Positions 53,735-62,469 of a stretch of DNA of 64,000 nucleotides are shown here, piece after piece. Position numbers and translations under genes: made by a program. Source of the DNA: Vitreoscilla massiliensis (GTDB taxonomy: Bacteria > Pseudomonadota > Gammaproteobacteria > Burkholderiales > Neisseriaceae); contig NZ_LN898218.1 in the NCBI RefSeq assembly GCF_001457815.1, forward strand, positions 124,001 through 188,000, in the 5' to 3' direction. The notes below the pieces were generated by a model, which was not told the DNA's origin, did no database searches, and was given only the letters and a program-made list of their open reading frames with translations. Numbering within the stretch: the first letter of the stretch is position 1; each line of letters starts with the position of its first letter.

Positions 53735-55201
53735 TCAATCACACCAAGTATTGGGTGTTTCATTCAGGCCCAAGTAAATGCTTTTTTGCTGCATGTATGA
53801 CAAGATGCCCAAGCGCCCTTTTTCACGACCAATACCACTTTCTTTAAAGCCGCCAAAAGGCGTTGAAATCGAGAATTTTTTGTAGGTATTGATCCAAACC
53901 GTGCCCACTTCCAGTGCCCGAGCCAATTGCATTGCTTTGCGATAATTTTCTGTCCAGATTCCTGCTGCCAAGCCATAGATACTGTCATTGGCTTCAGCTA
54001 ACAAAGCAGCTTCATCGGCAAATGGCATCACCACCAATACCGGCCCAAAGATTTCTTCTTGGCACACACGTGCCGTGTTATTCAATCCGGTAATGATGGT
54101 AGGCAAATAGAAACAACCTTGGGCATGTTCACCCTCCACCATGCGTTCACCACCGCACACCACCGTACCGCCTTCAGACTTGGCCAATTGCACATAACCA
54201 TCGACACTGTTCAAGTGTTTTTCATTAATCAATGAACCCAAATGCATACCGGGTTTTTCAGGGTGACCAATGCGCAATCCCTTAGTGGCTGCAACCAATT
54301 TATCCATGAATTCTTGGTAAATTTCCTCTGCCACAAACAAACGTGAACCCGCAATACAAGCTTGCCCAGCAGAACTGAAAATACCGTAAACCACACCTTT
54401 CACTGCCAAATCCAAATCGGCATCGGCCAAAACGATGGTCGGCGACTTGCCCCCCAATTCCAAAGAGGTGGTAATCAAACGCTCTGCGGCAATGTGCGCC
54501 AAACGACGGCCGGTAGTGGTGCCCCCTGTAAATGAAATCTTGCGCACCAACGGGTGATTCACAATCGCATCCCCGACCACAGAACCCGATCCAGGCAACA
54601 CACTTAGCAAGCCCTTAGGCAAGCCCGCTTCTTCAAAAATACGTGCCAATTCCAATGCAATCAGCGAGGTTTCCTGCGCCGGTTTCAAAATCACCGCATT
54701 GCCACCAGCCAATGCAGGCGCCAGTTTTTGCACTTCAGAAGCAATCGGTGAATTCCAAGGGGTAATGGCTGCCACCACGCCCACGGGTTCATACACACTC
54801 ATCGTCATGAAATCCGCAGCGCGCTGACTGGTTAGTTCCCCATCCATGGTTTCACAAGCGGCCGCCACATAACGGGCAGTGGCGGCAGCACTCATGACCA
54901 AAGCCATGGTTTCAGCATGGGGCTTGCCATTGTCACGGGTCTGCAATTGAGACAATGCCTCGGCACGCTCGGTAATGATGTCTGCGACTTTGTACAAAAC
55001 TTGAGCGCGCTGGTGCGGCAAGCTTTCGCACCAAGCACTGCTGCGCCATGCCAAATCGGCTTGTTCTATGGCCTCATTCACATCGTCCACGCTGGCGGTG
55101 CTGAATTCGGCATTCACAGTGCCGTCTGCGGGAAAAATACTTTGTGCCACTGGCCCACGACCTTGTCGCCATTCGCCGGCCAAATACAAATCTTTTGCCA
55201 T
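53735..55201 (-). CDS. Aldehyde dehydrogenase
   Basis: 488 aa. PWNSP (~148), base Glu248 in LELGGK and nucleophile Cys282 in GQAC are intact. It resembles betaine-/hydroxymuconic-type aldehyde dehydrogenases. Directly upstream of the TPP enzyme, so the two may convert a 2-oxoacid to an aldehyde and then an acid. Confidence 0.93.
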   Translation of the reverse strand: MAKDLYLAGEWRQGRGPVAQSIFPADGTVNAEFSTASVDDVNEAIEQADLAWRSSAWCESLPHQRAQVLYKVADIITERAEALSQLQTRDNGKPHAETMALVMSAAATARYVAAACETMDGELTSQRAADFMTMSVYEPVGVVAAITPWNSPIASEVQKLAPALAGGNAVILKPAQETSLIALELARIFEEAGLPKGLLSVLPGSGSVVGDAIVNHPLVRKISFTGGTTTGRRLAHIAAERLITTSLELGGKSPTIVLADADLDLAVKGVVYGIFSSAGQACIAGSRLFVAEEIYQEFMDKLVAATKGLRIGHPEKPGMHLGSLINEKHLNSVDGYVQLAKSEGGTVVCGGERMVEGEHAQGCFYLPTIITGLNNTARVCQEEIFGPVLVVMPFADEAALLAEANDSIYGLAAGIWTENYRKAMQLARALEVGTVWINTYKKFSISTPFGGFKESGIGREKGRLGILSYMQQKSIYLGLNETPNTWCD

Positions 55202-55220
55202 ATCAGTCCTCTGTTTCTGT

Positions 55221-56012
55221 TTATATTTGAATGCTTTGTACCAGTTGACGGCATTGTCTTAATACGCTCAAAGCGGCCAAAGTCGATGTTTTGGGATTGG
55301 CAGGCAGTGGCACTCCCATCAGCTCAATGCGCATCTCTCCAAATTCGCCAGTGGCGGTGATGGTGTGTTGGTTGCGACTTACCGCTGGGTCGGCAATCAA
55401 TTCCACTTGCGTGTCATCCATCCCCAAGCCTGCTAAGGCCACTGTGGCAGCCACATTGGCATTGGCAGGAAACAACATCGCCGCCTCACGGGCACTGCCT
55501 TGAAAAAAGACTTGAGCGGCCTGTAAACTCTGTAAATCTAGCAAATTTTCAGCATGGCTGCCCTGCCAGCTTTGGGGACTTTTTCGTCCTTGATACGTGA
55601 CGGCATGCAAACCCAACTCGCGCGCTGCAGCTAATCCATCCATGCCTGCTATGGCTCCCGCTAAAGCAATCAAATGGCTGTCGTGCTGCTTGGCCACTTG
55701 TTGCAAGCGCAGACTCAAGTCTTCGTCTGCCAAAGCTCCGACCGAAATCAAAGCCAAATCCCAACCTTTGGCCAGAACAGCTTCTGCGTGTTCTCTCACC
55801 GCCGCCTGCCCAGCCACTTCTATCACCAAGTCAGGCACTTGTTTACAGGCCGCTATACTGGCCATGACTTGCACTTGCTCTGGCAATTGCTTTCTTACTT
55901 TGGTGATGCTGTGTTCAGGTACAACCACCCAACTCAGTTCCAATCCTTCGGGTAGGTTTTGCCACACCACTTGTGCCATGGCTCCAAAACCGATCATCAT
56001 GATGTGTTTCAT
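55221..56012 (-). CDS. Aspartate-dehydrogenase-like protein (NadX family)
   Basis: 263 aa. The nucleotide fold MIGFGAMAQVVWQNLPEGLE, SVGALADEDLSLRLQQVA, AGAIAGMDGLAAA and SRNQHTI (catalytic His) fit the aspartate dehydrogenase family that reduces an imine or oxidises aspartate. Its presence within an aromatic-type operon is odd; it may act on a related amino or oxo acid. Two DUS copies lie in the gene (55514-55528 reading LQAAQV and 55842-55854 reading AACKQ). Confidence 0.88.
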   Translation of the reverse strand: MKHIMMIGFGAMAQVVWQNLPEGLELSWVVVPEHSITKVRKQLPEQVQVMASIAACKQVPDLVIEVAGQAAVREHAEAVLAKGWDLALISVGALADEDLSLRLQQVAKQHDSHLIALAGAIAGMDGLAAARELGLHAVTYQGRKSPQSWQGSHAENLLDLQSLQAAQVFFQGSAREAAMLFPANANVAATVALAGLGMDDTQVELIADPAVSRNQHTITATGEFGEMRIELMGVPLPANPKTSTLAALSVLRQCRQLVQSIQI

Positions 56013-56021
56013 TGAGACTTC

Positions 56022-56816
56022 CTAAATGTGCTTACTGAAACCACCCGACACATCCACAGTCGAGCCGGTAGTGTATGAAGACAAGGGCGAAGCCAAGAAT
56101 ACCAACGCCCGTGCAGCCTCCTCAGGTTTGCCCAAGCGACCCAACGGAATCCCCCGTTCAGCGGCAATTTTGGCTACCCATGCGTCCCAGTCCAAGCTCA
56201 AATCAGAGCGCTGCTCGAAACGGCGGCGCCATTGACCGGACTCAACCATGCCTATCAAAATGGAATTGACCCGAATGCCCTCTTGGGCAAAGTTTTGTGC
56301 CAAAGATTTGGTCAAATTCAGCAATGCAGCCCGTGCGGCAGAGGTGGCGATCATGTGTGCCTCAGGCTTCAGTGCCAACAAGGAGTTCACGTTGACTATG
56401 GCTGCGTGCTGGGATTGTTTTAACGCGTCCAAAAATGCCTTGACCGGATGGATGACACTGAAATACTTTAACTGCACTTCATCCATCCATTCTTGATCTG
56501 TGGTTTCTGCAAATGTCGACACCTTGCCTTGGCCTGCGTTATTAATCAGCATGTCTACTTGGCCAAAACGCGCCATGACACTGTCTGCAAAACCCTGAAC
56601 AGACTCCTTATTCAAAACATCACAGCCATGCACCATCATGTCTTCAGGTGCAAATTGCGAAGCCAGCTTCTGCCATGATGCTTGCAAACGGGTTTCATCC
56701 CGACCGCACCATGCCACTTTGGCACCTTGTTGCAGCAGCAACTTCACCGTCTCCAAACCAATACCTGAAGAGCCTCCTGTCACCACGGCGACTTTGTCTT
56801 CAACCAAAAAACTCAT
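56022..56816 (-). CDS. SDR-family protein with altered active site
   Basis: 264 aa. Rossmann start VVTGGSSGIG and NNAG are normal, and Ser145 is present. But the Y-x3-K pair is replaced: HMIATSAARAALLNL puts Thr158 and Arg162 at those places. A normal ending (YTTGSTVDVSGGF) follows. Either it uses other residues or it is not a typical oxidoreductase. Cotranscribed with hydrolase upstream and AspDH-like gene downstream (spacing 9-11 nt). Confidence 0.88.
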   Translation of the reverse strand: MSFLVEDKVAVVTGGSSGIGLETVKLLLQQGAKVAWCGRDETRLQASWQKLASQFAPEDMMVHGCDVLNKESVQGFADSVMARFGQVDMLINNAGQGKVSTFAETTDQEWMDEVQLKYFSVIHPVKAFLDALKQSQHAAIVNVNSLLALKPEAHMIATSAARAALLNLTKSLAQNFAQEGIRVNSILIGMVESGQWRRRFEQRSDLSLDWDAWVAKIAAERGIPLGRLGKPEEAARALVFLASPLSSYTTGSTVDVSGGFSKHI

Positions 56817-56827
56817 GATGTGCCTCT

Positions 56828-57655
56828 TTATTCTTTATTGTTGTGTAACAGCTGTTTCAACACTTGGTTGAATGCCTCTGCTTGATCCAAATAACTCAAG
56901 TGCCCTGCTTCATGAATGCCGTGCAAATGGGATGCGGGTAAGGCTATTTTCTGAGCCAATGCCAACATGTCTGATTTGGGCGTGATGTCATCTTGTTCGG
57001 CGTAAACTATGTGGGTATTCAAGCCGCTTACTGGCAAGTAATTCAAGATGCTGTCATGGGCCAGCAAATAAGAAGCATTGCTAAAGCCGTTTAAGGTCAA
57101 TCCTTGCATGACTTCAGTAATCAATGCGATTTGCTCAGGGCTTTTGCGCCATACCAAAGCAGGGCCTCGCTCGGCTGCCATGCCGGCATTGCCCAATTTC
57201 TGCAGCAAACTTGGGCGCTTCAAAAACACTTGCTGGCGCGTGTCCGCATCACAATGCCCATAACCTTGAGCCACATTGGCCAAGAGCAAACCCGTTAAAC
57301 GAGCGGCCTGTAAACTGGCATAAGCACTGGCAATCAATGCCCCGAGAGAATGTCCTACCAGTACAAATGACTCCAGCTGCAAAACCTCTACCAAGGCGTG
57401 TAAACGCTGAGCAAAATCCACAGCATTCGGTTGTACGGTATCCAAACCATCGCTTAAGCCATAGCCCGGTGCATCCCAAGCAATCAAACGGTGGTGTTGA
57501 CCCAAACCAGCAAATTGCTGCTGCCACGATGCCGCTCCCGAGCTGATGCCATGTAACAAAACGATGGTCATACCGTGACCTTGACTGTCACGGTACGCCT
57601 GTGTCGCTCCATCAGGCAGGGTTACGGTGTGTAGTGCTGCCATGGTTTGGGTCAT
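56828..57655 (-). CDS. Alpha/beta hydrolase, possible C-C (meta-cleavage product) hydrolase
   Basis: 275 aa. LLHGISSGAASWQQ, WDAPGYGLSDG, the nucleophile elbow VGHSLGALIAS (Ser103) and a C-terminal GIHEAGHLSYLDQAEAF (catalytic His) are clear. Size and motif HGISSG resemble meta-cleavage product hydrolases, which fits the extradiol-type dioxygenase of the operon. Simple ester hydrolysis is possible. A DUS at 57301-57315 is read ASLQAARLTG. Confidence 0.88.
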   Translation of the reverse strand: MTQTMAALHTVTLPDGATQAYRDSQGHGMTIVLLHGISSGAASWQQQFAGLGQHHRLIAWDAPGYGLSDGLDTVQPNAVDFAQRLHALVEVLQLESFVLVGHSLGALIASAYASLQAARLTGLLLANVAQGYGHCDADTRQQVFLKRPSLLQKLGNAGMAAERGPALVWRKSPEQIALITEVMQGLTLNGFSNASYLLAHDSILNYLPVSGLNTHIVYAEQDDITPKSDMLALAQKIALPASHLHGIHEAGHLSYLDQAEAFNQVLKQLLHNNKE

Positions 57656-57664
57656 GTTCTGTCC

Positions 57665-58222
57665 TTATTTTTTACTAGGGCGTTCAATTTTTGATAAAGG
57701 ATGGTCATCTGGATAGGTTGGAATTTGCGGCTTGGGCGTGCCCAACATCACACACATCAAAGCCTCTTCTTGCCCAGGGTTGAACAGCCCTCGATAAATG
57801 CCAGGCGGAATGGAAATCAAATCGCGCTCAAACAACTGGGTGCTGAATTTCTCGCCATCCAATTCCATAAACAACTCAATGGATCCGCGCAGCATGAAAA
57901 ACACCTCTTCCACATCATCATGCACGTGCAACGGGCCCTCACACTGAGGTGGCAACACCATGGTTGAAAACGTGAAATGTTCAGCAGCAACGGTATTGTT
58001 GTCGGTGCCCACACCCGTCGCACCTGTTCCCATGTAGCGCATTTGCGCACGGCGGTATTTGGGATCAAAGTCGGCCTGAAATTTCAAAGCCTCATAGTCA
58101 TAACGTCGGCTTGCAAAACGGGCAATGCGTGGGGTTAACCATTGTTCCAATGTTTCACCTTGAGCACGTTCCCAACCTGGGAACGATTGTGCTTGTTTGG
58201 CTTGATTTACTGTATCAGTCAT
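57665..58222 (-). CDS. Cupin-domain protein
   Basis: 185 aa. The barrel shows CEGPLHVHDDVEEVFFMLRG (two His, Glu metal site) and a second half IPPGIYRGLFNPGQEEALM. Possibly a metal-dependent dioxygenase, isomerase or binding protein; the reaction is not readable. Tightly packed between MFS and hydrolase genes. Confidence 0.86.
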   Translation of the reverse strand: MTDTVNQAKQAQSFPGWERAQGETLEQWLTPRIARFASRRYDYEALKFQADFDPKYRRAQMRYMGTGATGVGTDNNTVAAEHFTFSTMVLPPQCEGPLHVHDDVEEVFFMLRGSIELFMELDGEKFSTQLFERDLISIPPGIYRGLFNPGQEEALMCVMLGTPKPQIPTYPDDHPLSKIERPSKK

Positions 58223-58243
58223 CTGTTTACCTCTTTCATTTCA

Positions 58244-59488
58244 TTAATGTTTTTTCAACAAAGGAATCAAAGTCAATGATCCCACCACTGCCAATATGGC
58301 CAAAAAAGTCACACCATCATTGAAATTCTTACTGGCTTGTACTATGTAACCAATGATGACGGGCGCCAATGCACTGGCAAAATTACCCAAACCATTGAAA
58401 ATTCCACCCGCAGTTGAGGCCACTTCTTTGGTGCTGACGCGAGCCAATAAGGCAAAAATCGCTGAGGCCGCAAATCCCCACAACATCGAGCTGAACGACA
58501 TCGCCAAGATCACTTGGGTGATTCCATGTGCCAAAACCAAGGCATACATGCCCACACCTGCCAAAAACAAACCGATAAATACCTGTGGTGAACGCAATTT
58601 GCCGATTTTGTCTGAGTAATAAGCACCGAAGATCTCGCCCACCAACATGGCAATGAATGGAATCATGGACAAATTGCCAAACTCTTTAAGGTTAAAGCCT
58701 TTGGCTTCCATCAAATAAATCGGAATCCAACTGTTCAAACCCCACAAATAACCCATCATGGCAATATTGAAGATGCACACCATCCAAAAAGCACGGTTAC
58801 CAAACAGCACGCTCAAATTGAGGCGATGTTGCGCTTTACTGATTTTTTGGCTGCCATCGACTTTGGCCAATTGCACGTCTTTTAAGCCGAAATACACCAA
58901 TAACAACACCACCACAGTTAAGGCAGCCATGACGAAAAAAGTGGTGTGCCAATCATGGCTGGCCAACACATGCGCCGTAATCGGGAAACCCAAGGTGGCG
59001 CCGATGGGTGTGCCCAATAAGAACATGGTGGAAGCACGGGCTTGTTCACGGTCGCTGTAGCGTTGTTTAACAATGCTGTAGCACAAGGCAAACAGTGGGC
59101 CTTCGGCAATACCGAGTAAAACACGCATCACCAGCATGCCACTGTAGGAAGTGGTAAAGCCCATAATCAGCATCAACACGCCCCATGAAGCCACACTCCA
59201 AAAAATCAATTTTTTAGGATTGATCAAATCACCCAAAAAACTCAGGAACATGCAAGAAAAGCCATACGCCAATAAGAAGCTGGTCATCAGCCAACCCAGT
59301 TTGGCCTTACTCTCAACAATGCCCATGGCGGATTGAAAGTGTGGGTCTGCAAACAAAACCGCGATGCTGATTTTGTCAAAAAATGCCAAGACCACACACA
59401 CCATCAGCACGAAGGCAGGCATCCAATGTTTGATGAAACTGTCTGGTGGTGCCGCAGAATTGGGCCCCCTATTAAGTGGTATGTTCAT
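58244..59488 (-). CDS. MFS transporter (aromatic acid/anion type)
   Basis: 414 aa, about 12 helices. GWLMTSFLLAYGFSCMFLSF, RVLLGIAEGPLFALCYSIVK and the early FFDKISIAVLFADP are like the anion:cation/phthalate group of MFS. Its operon position makes it the probable inner-membrane importer of the aromatic substrate. Confidence 0.9.
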   Translation of the reverse strand: MNIPLNRGPNSAAPPDSFIKHWMPAFVLMVCVVLAFFDKISIAVLFADPHFQSAMGIVESKAKLGWLMTSFLLAYGFSCMFLSFLGDLINPKKLIFWSVASWGVLMLIMGFTTSYSGMLVMRVLLGIAEGPLFALCYSIVKQRYSDREQARASTMFLLGTPIGATLGFPITAHVLASHDWHTTFFVMAALTVVVLLLVYFGLKDVQLAKVDGSQKISKAQHRLNLSVLFGNRAFWMVCIFNIAMMGYLWGLNSWIPIYLMEAKGFNLKEFGNLSMIPFIAMLVGEIFGAYYSDKIGKLRSPQVFIGLFLAGVGMYALVLAHGITQVILAMSFSSMLWGFAASAIFALLARVSTKEVASTAGGIFNGLGNFASALAPVIIGYIVQASKNFNDGVTFLAILAVVGSLTLIPLLKKH

Positions 59489-59537
59489 GTGTTGTTTCTC
59501 TTCTCTATTTGTATTGTTTTATTTTGATATGAATTGT

Positions 59538-60752
59538 TTAATTTGCTTTGATACTCAAGACATTGAAATCGGGGTTAGCCAAATCACTGGCTTGCAAGCT
59601 TGTGCCCGCTTTCATCCACCGTTTGGCCATTTTCACCAATTTGGCATCATTGACTGCCACCAAATAATGCAATTGATTCTGCTCATTCAAATACAAAAAG
59701 CTGTGTTGTTTGTCACCGGTTTGGCGCTCCACCAACGCACACTTCTCATGTCCAATAGGCGTACCCAAAATTTGAATGTTCAAATCATATTGATCCGACC
59801 ACAGCCACGGGATATCGGCATATGGCTCGGTTTCACCCAACATGGCTTTGGCAGCGACGATGGCTTGGTTTTGTGCATTGGCCCAAGATTGGATGCAAAA
59901 ACCCAGCTCTGGATGTATGGCAACATCGCCGGCGGCGTAAATGTCGGGATCGGAGCTTTGGCCAAATGCATCAACCACAATGCCATCTTGGGTATCCAAA
60001 CCTGCATCCACTGCCAATTCTTTGCAAATGTGCGCACCGGCACCCACGACAACTGCATCAACGGTTTTCCAATCTTGCCCATCGCGTTGAATCAAAACCT
60101 GACCATTGGCGGCCTGTAACAACTCCACTTGCCCACAAGCCACCACCACGTCCACGCCGGCATTTTGATGGTGTCTGAAAATCAATTCAGACACTTCTGC
60201 GCTGACACTGCGTGCACACAAACGGCTGCCCAACTCCAAAACCGTGACTTTGACCCCACTCTTGCGAGCAGTGGCGGCAATTTCCAAACCGATCCAACCG
60301 CCGCCGATTAACACCAATTCTTCAATGTGTTCCAATTGGTCGCGCAATTGATGGCAATCATCGACATTGCGCATCGTGTACACACCATTGATTTCCCCCC
60401 AATGAGGATGAGGCAAACGTGCGCGTGAACCGGTAGCGATTAATAATTTGTCGTAAGGTAAGGTCGTGCCATCATCCAAAATCACCAGATGATGATTGCG
60501 GTCTATGCGTTCAGCGCTTACAGGCTTGTGCCAATCAATGTTCATGGCCGCTATTGCCTCATCATTGAAGATTTGCAAAGCAGCGGCAGCCATGTCACCT
60601 GCCAACACCTGTTTGGATAAAGGAGGACGCTCGTAGAAAACCCTTTCCTCATTCGACACGATGCTCAAGCGGCCTGTAAATCCTTGTTGGCGCAATGTGT
60701 GGGCAGCCCAAGCAGCGGCTTGTCCTGCACCAATGATGACAATATTATTCAT
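59538..60752 (-). CDS. FAD-dependent ferredoxin reductase of the Rieske system
   Basis: 404 aa from ATG 60752 (AAGGA upstream). Pyridine-nucleotide fold: NNIVIIGAGQAAAWAAHTLR, ERPPLSKQVL, IGGGWIGLEIAATARKSGVK, and DIYAAGDVAIHPE. This is the class that passes electrons from NADH to a Rieske ferredoxin. With the Rieske oxygenase (62462) and ferredoxin (63917) it completes a three-component oxygenase. It starts inside the end of the VOC gene. DUS copies at 60110-60121 (LLQAANG) and 60667-60680 (GFTGRLS) are in frame. Confidence 0.93.
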   Translation of the reverse strand: MNNIVIIGAGQAAAWAAHTLRQQGFTGRLSIVSNEERVFYERPPLSKQVLAGDMAAAALQIFNDEAIAAMNIDWHKPVSAERIDRNHHLVILDDGTTLPYDKLLIATGSRARLPHPHWGEINGVYTMRNVDDCHQLRDQLEHIEELVLIGGGWIGLEIAATARKSGVKVTVLELGSRLCARSVSAEVSELIFRHHQNAGVDVVVACGQVELLQAANGQVLIQRDGQDWKTVDAVVVGAGAHICKELAVDAGLDTQDGIVVDAFGQSSDPDIYAAGDVAIHPELGFCIQSWANAQNQAIVAAKAMLGETEPYADIPWLWSDQYDLNIQILGTPIGHEKCALVERQTGDKQHSFLYLNEQNQLHYLVAVNDAKLVKMAKRWMKAGTSLQASDLANPDFNVLSIKAN

Positions 60753-61695
60753 GGCAGCCATCCTTTACATGCACAGCTTGGCGACGGGTTGCATGGTCTA
60801 AGCCACCGTCTATGGCCCACTCAGTGAACAACTCCAATGAGTAATCGTAAAAGCGAGGTTGCCATTGCGCCGTCAGGTAATCGTCATTGGTGTAGTATTC
60901 AAAAGCCCCACCCAAAGGCGAATGCACGTACCAAAAATAGGCTGAGGAAATCGGATGACGACCGGGGCCAATAAACGAATCCCATTTCAAGCGATTCATG
61001 TTCAAGCCGCCACCTATCACCTCATGAATGTCGCGCACCACAAAAGCCACATGGTTCAGACCTGCATCAGGCTTATGCGGTAATTTCAATAAAAACAGAC
61101 TGTGGTGCCAGCCTTCCGATGAGCAACGCAAGAAGGCACCACGTTGCTTGTAGGCATCTGAAAGATGAAAACCCAATTTGTTTTCATAAAATGCCTGCGT
61201 TGTTTCCAGATCTGGGGTAAAGAACACCACATGCCCAATGGCCATAGGCTCAGCTTGAGCGTAGACAGGGCTGGGTGCATTGATGCGGTTGATTTGTCCG
61301 TATTGGTTAATGCCCTCTGCAACAGCTTCAGCCTTGTAGGCCAAAGTCGCGACTTCAAAACGCAAAAACAGACCATTGGGATCTTGGCAAACGATGCTGT
61401 CTGCCTTACGCTGAAACGATGGCGCGTCTTGTAAGGTTAAGGCCAATACTTCTAAATCTGCATCACGGTTGACCGCCCAAGTCACTTCCCGCAGGGTTGA
61501 ACCTGCTTCAAATGCGGCGGGTAAGCGTTCATCCTTGACGGCATACACCTGCACTTCTGCACCATTTTGCGTGCGAAAACAATGGGCATTGCTCAACGCA
61601 TTTTTGACTTCACTCAAGCCAAAATCTTGCAAATATTGCACTGTCTTGGCCACGTCTTCCACGCCAAATTTCAATACCTTAATGCCATTAATCAT
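60745..61695 (-). CDS. Extradiol-type ring-cleavage dioxygenase (VOC family)
   Basis: 316 aa, two VOC domains as in catechol 2,3-dioxygenases (about 300 aa). The C-terminal domain has all three iron ligands in the right order: His155 in AIGHVVFF, His215 in LNHVAFVV and Glu266 in GAFEYY. It would open the diol ring made by the oxygenase and dehydrogenase. The ring's identity is not readable. Confidence 0.88.
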   Translation of the reverse strand: MINGIKVLKFGVEDVAKTVQYLQDFGLSEVKNALSNAHCFRTQNGAEVQVYAVKDERLPAAFEAGSTLREVTWAVNRDADLEVLALTLQDAPSFQRKADSIVCQDPNGLFLRFEVATLAYKAEAVAEGINQYGQINRINAPSPVYAQAEPMAIGHVVFFTPDLETTQAFYENKLGFHLSDAYKQRGAFLRCSSEGWHHSLFLLKLPHKPDAGLNHVAFVVRDIHEVIGGGLNMNRLKWDSFIGPGRHPISSAYFWYVHSPLGGAFEYYTNDDYLTAQWQPRFYDYSLELFTEWAIDGGLDHATRRQAVHVKDGCHE

Positions 61696-61704
61696 GGTTT
61701 TTCC

Positions 61705-62469
61705 TCAATTAAAAACAAAACCGCCATTAACAGGAATCAATTGTCCGGTTACAAAAGAGGCCAAATCAGACAATAAGTACACAGCCGTGCCACTGACATC
61801 GTCAGGGTTTTGTTCTCGTTGAATTGAGCGGCCTGTAACATACAAATCATGCCGGTCTTGGGGCACATACTCCGTGGCTTCACACAAGGTCAAACCTGGT
61901 GCAATGGTGTTGACACAAATATTGTCTGTTCCCAATTCCCGTGCCATGGATCGGCTCATGGCAATGAGGGCGCCTTTGCTGGCCACATAGGCCATTAACT
62001 TGGGCGCCCCCCACAATGCGGTGTCGGAAGCAATGTTCACCACTTTGCCCGCGGCAGACCGCTTCAACAAAGGCACCAAAGCCTGTGTCATCAACCACGT
62101 GCCTTTTACATTGATGTTCATGACCCTATCCCACAAATCAGGGTCATAATCCATCATGTCTTTGCCGCCCACACCCGTTGCCAAGGCTGCACAGTTAACC
62201 AAGCCATCAACGCGTCCCCAATGAGTTTGTGCCCATTGAGCCACGCCTTGAATCGAAGCCTGCTGCGCCAAGTCCAAGGGAACTGCCTGAGCATCTATCC
62301 CTTGAACACGCAAATCTTCAGCCGTTTTTTGCACCAAATCCGTCAATATGTCGGCCAACAATACCGTGGCACCTGCTAAGCCAATTGCGCTGGCGAAATC
62401 TCGCCCCAAGCCACGGGCAGCACCAGTGATGATGATTTTTTTATTGGCCAACAAATCATGTTTAACCAT
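61705..62469 (-). CDS. SDR-family dehydrogenase, likely dihydrodiol dehydrogenase
   Basis: 254 aa from ATG 62469, overlapping the Rieske gene stop. ITGAARGLGRDFASAIGLAG, NCAA and an intact catalytic set (Ser in VNIASD, then YVASK) are present. Next to a ring-hydroxylating oxygenase it is probably the cis-diol dehydrogenase. DUS at 61827-61839 is read YVTGRSIQ. Confidence 0.9.
   Translation of the reverse strand: MVKHDLLANKKIIITGAARGLGRDFASAIGLAGATVLLADILTDLVQKTAEDLRVQGIDAQAVPLDLAQQASIQGVAQWAQTHWGRVDGLVNCAALATGVGGKDMMDYDPDLWDRVMNINVKGTWLMTQALVPLLKRSAAGKVVNIASDTALWGAPKLMAYVASKGALIAMSRSMARELGTDNICVNTIAPGLTLCEATEYVPQDRHDLYVTGRSIQREQNPDDVSGTAVYLLSDLASFVTGQLIPVNGGFVFN

Noticed and set aside
878..61839. 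Repeats considered as a CRISPR array or REP-type elements
   Set aside because: The copies are scattered, occur singly in coding frames, and have no constant spacers or cas genes; placement fits uptake sequences.
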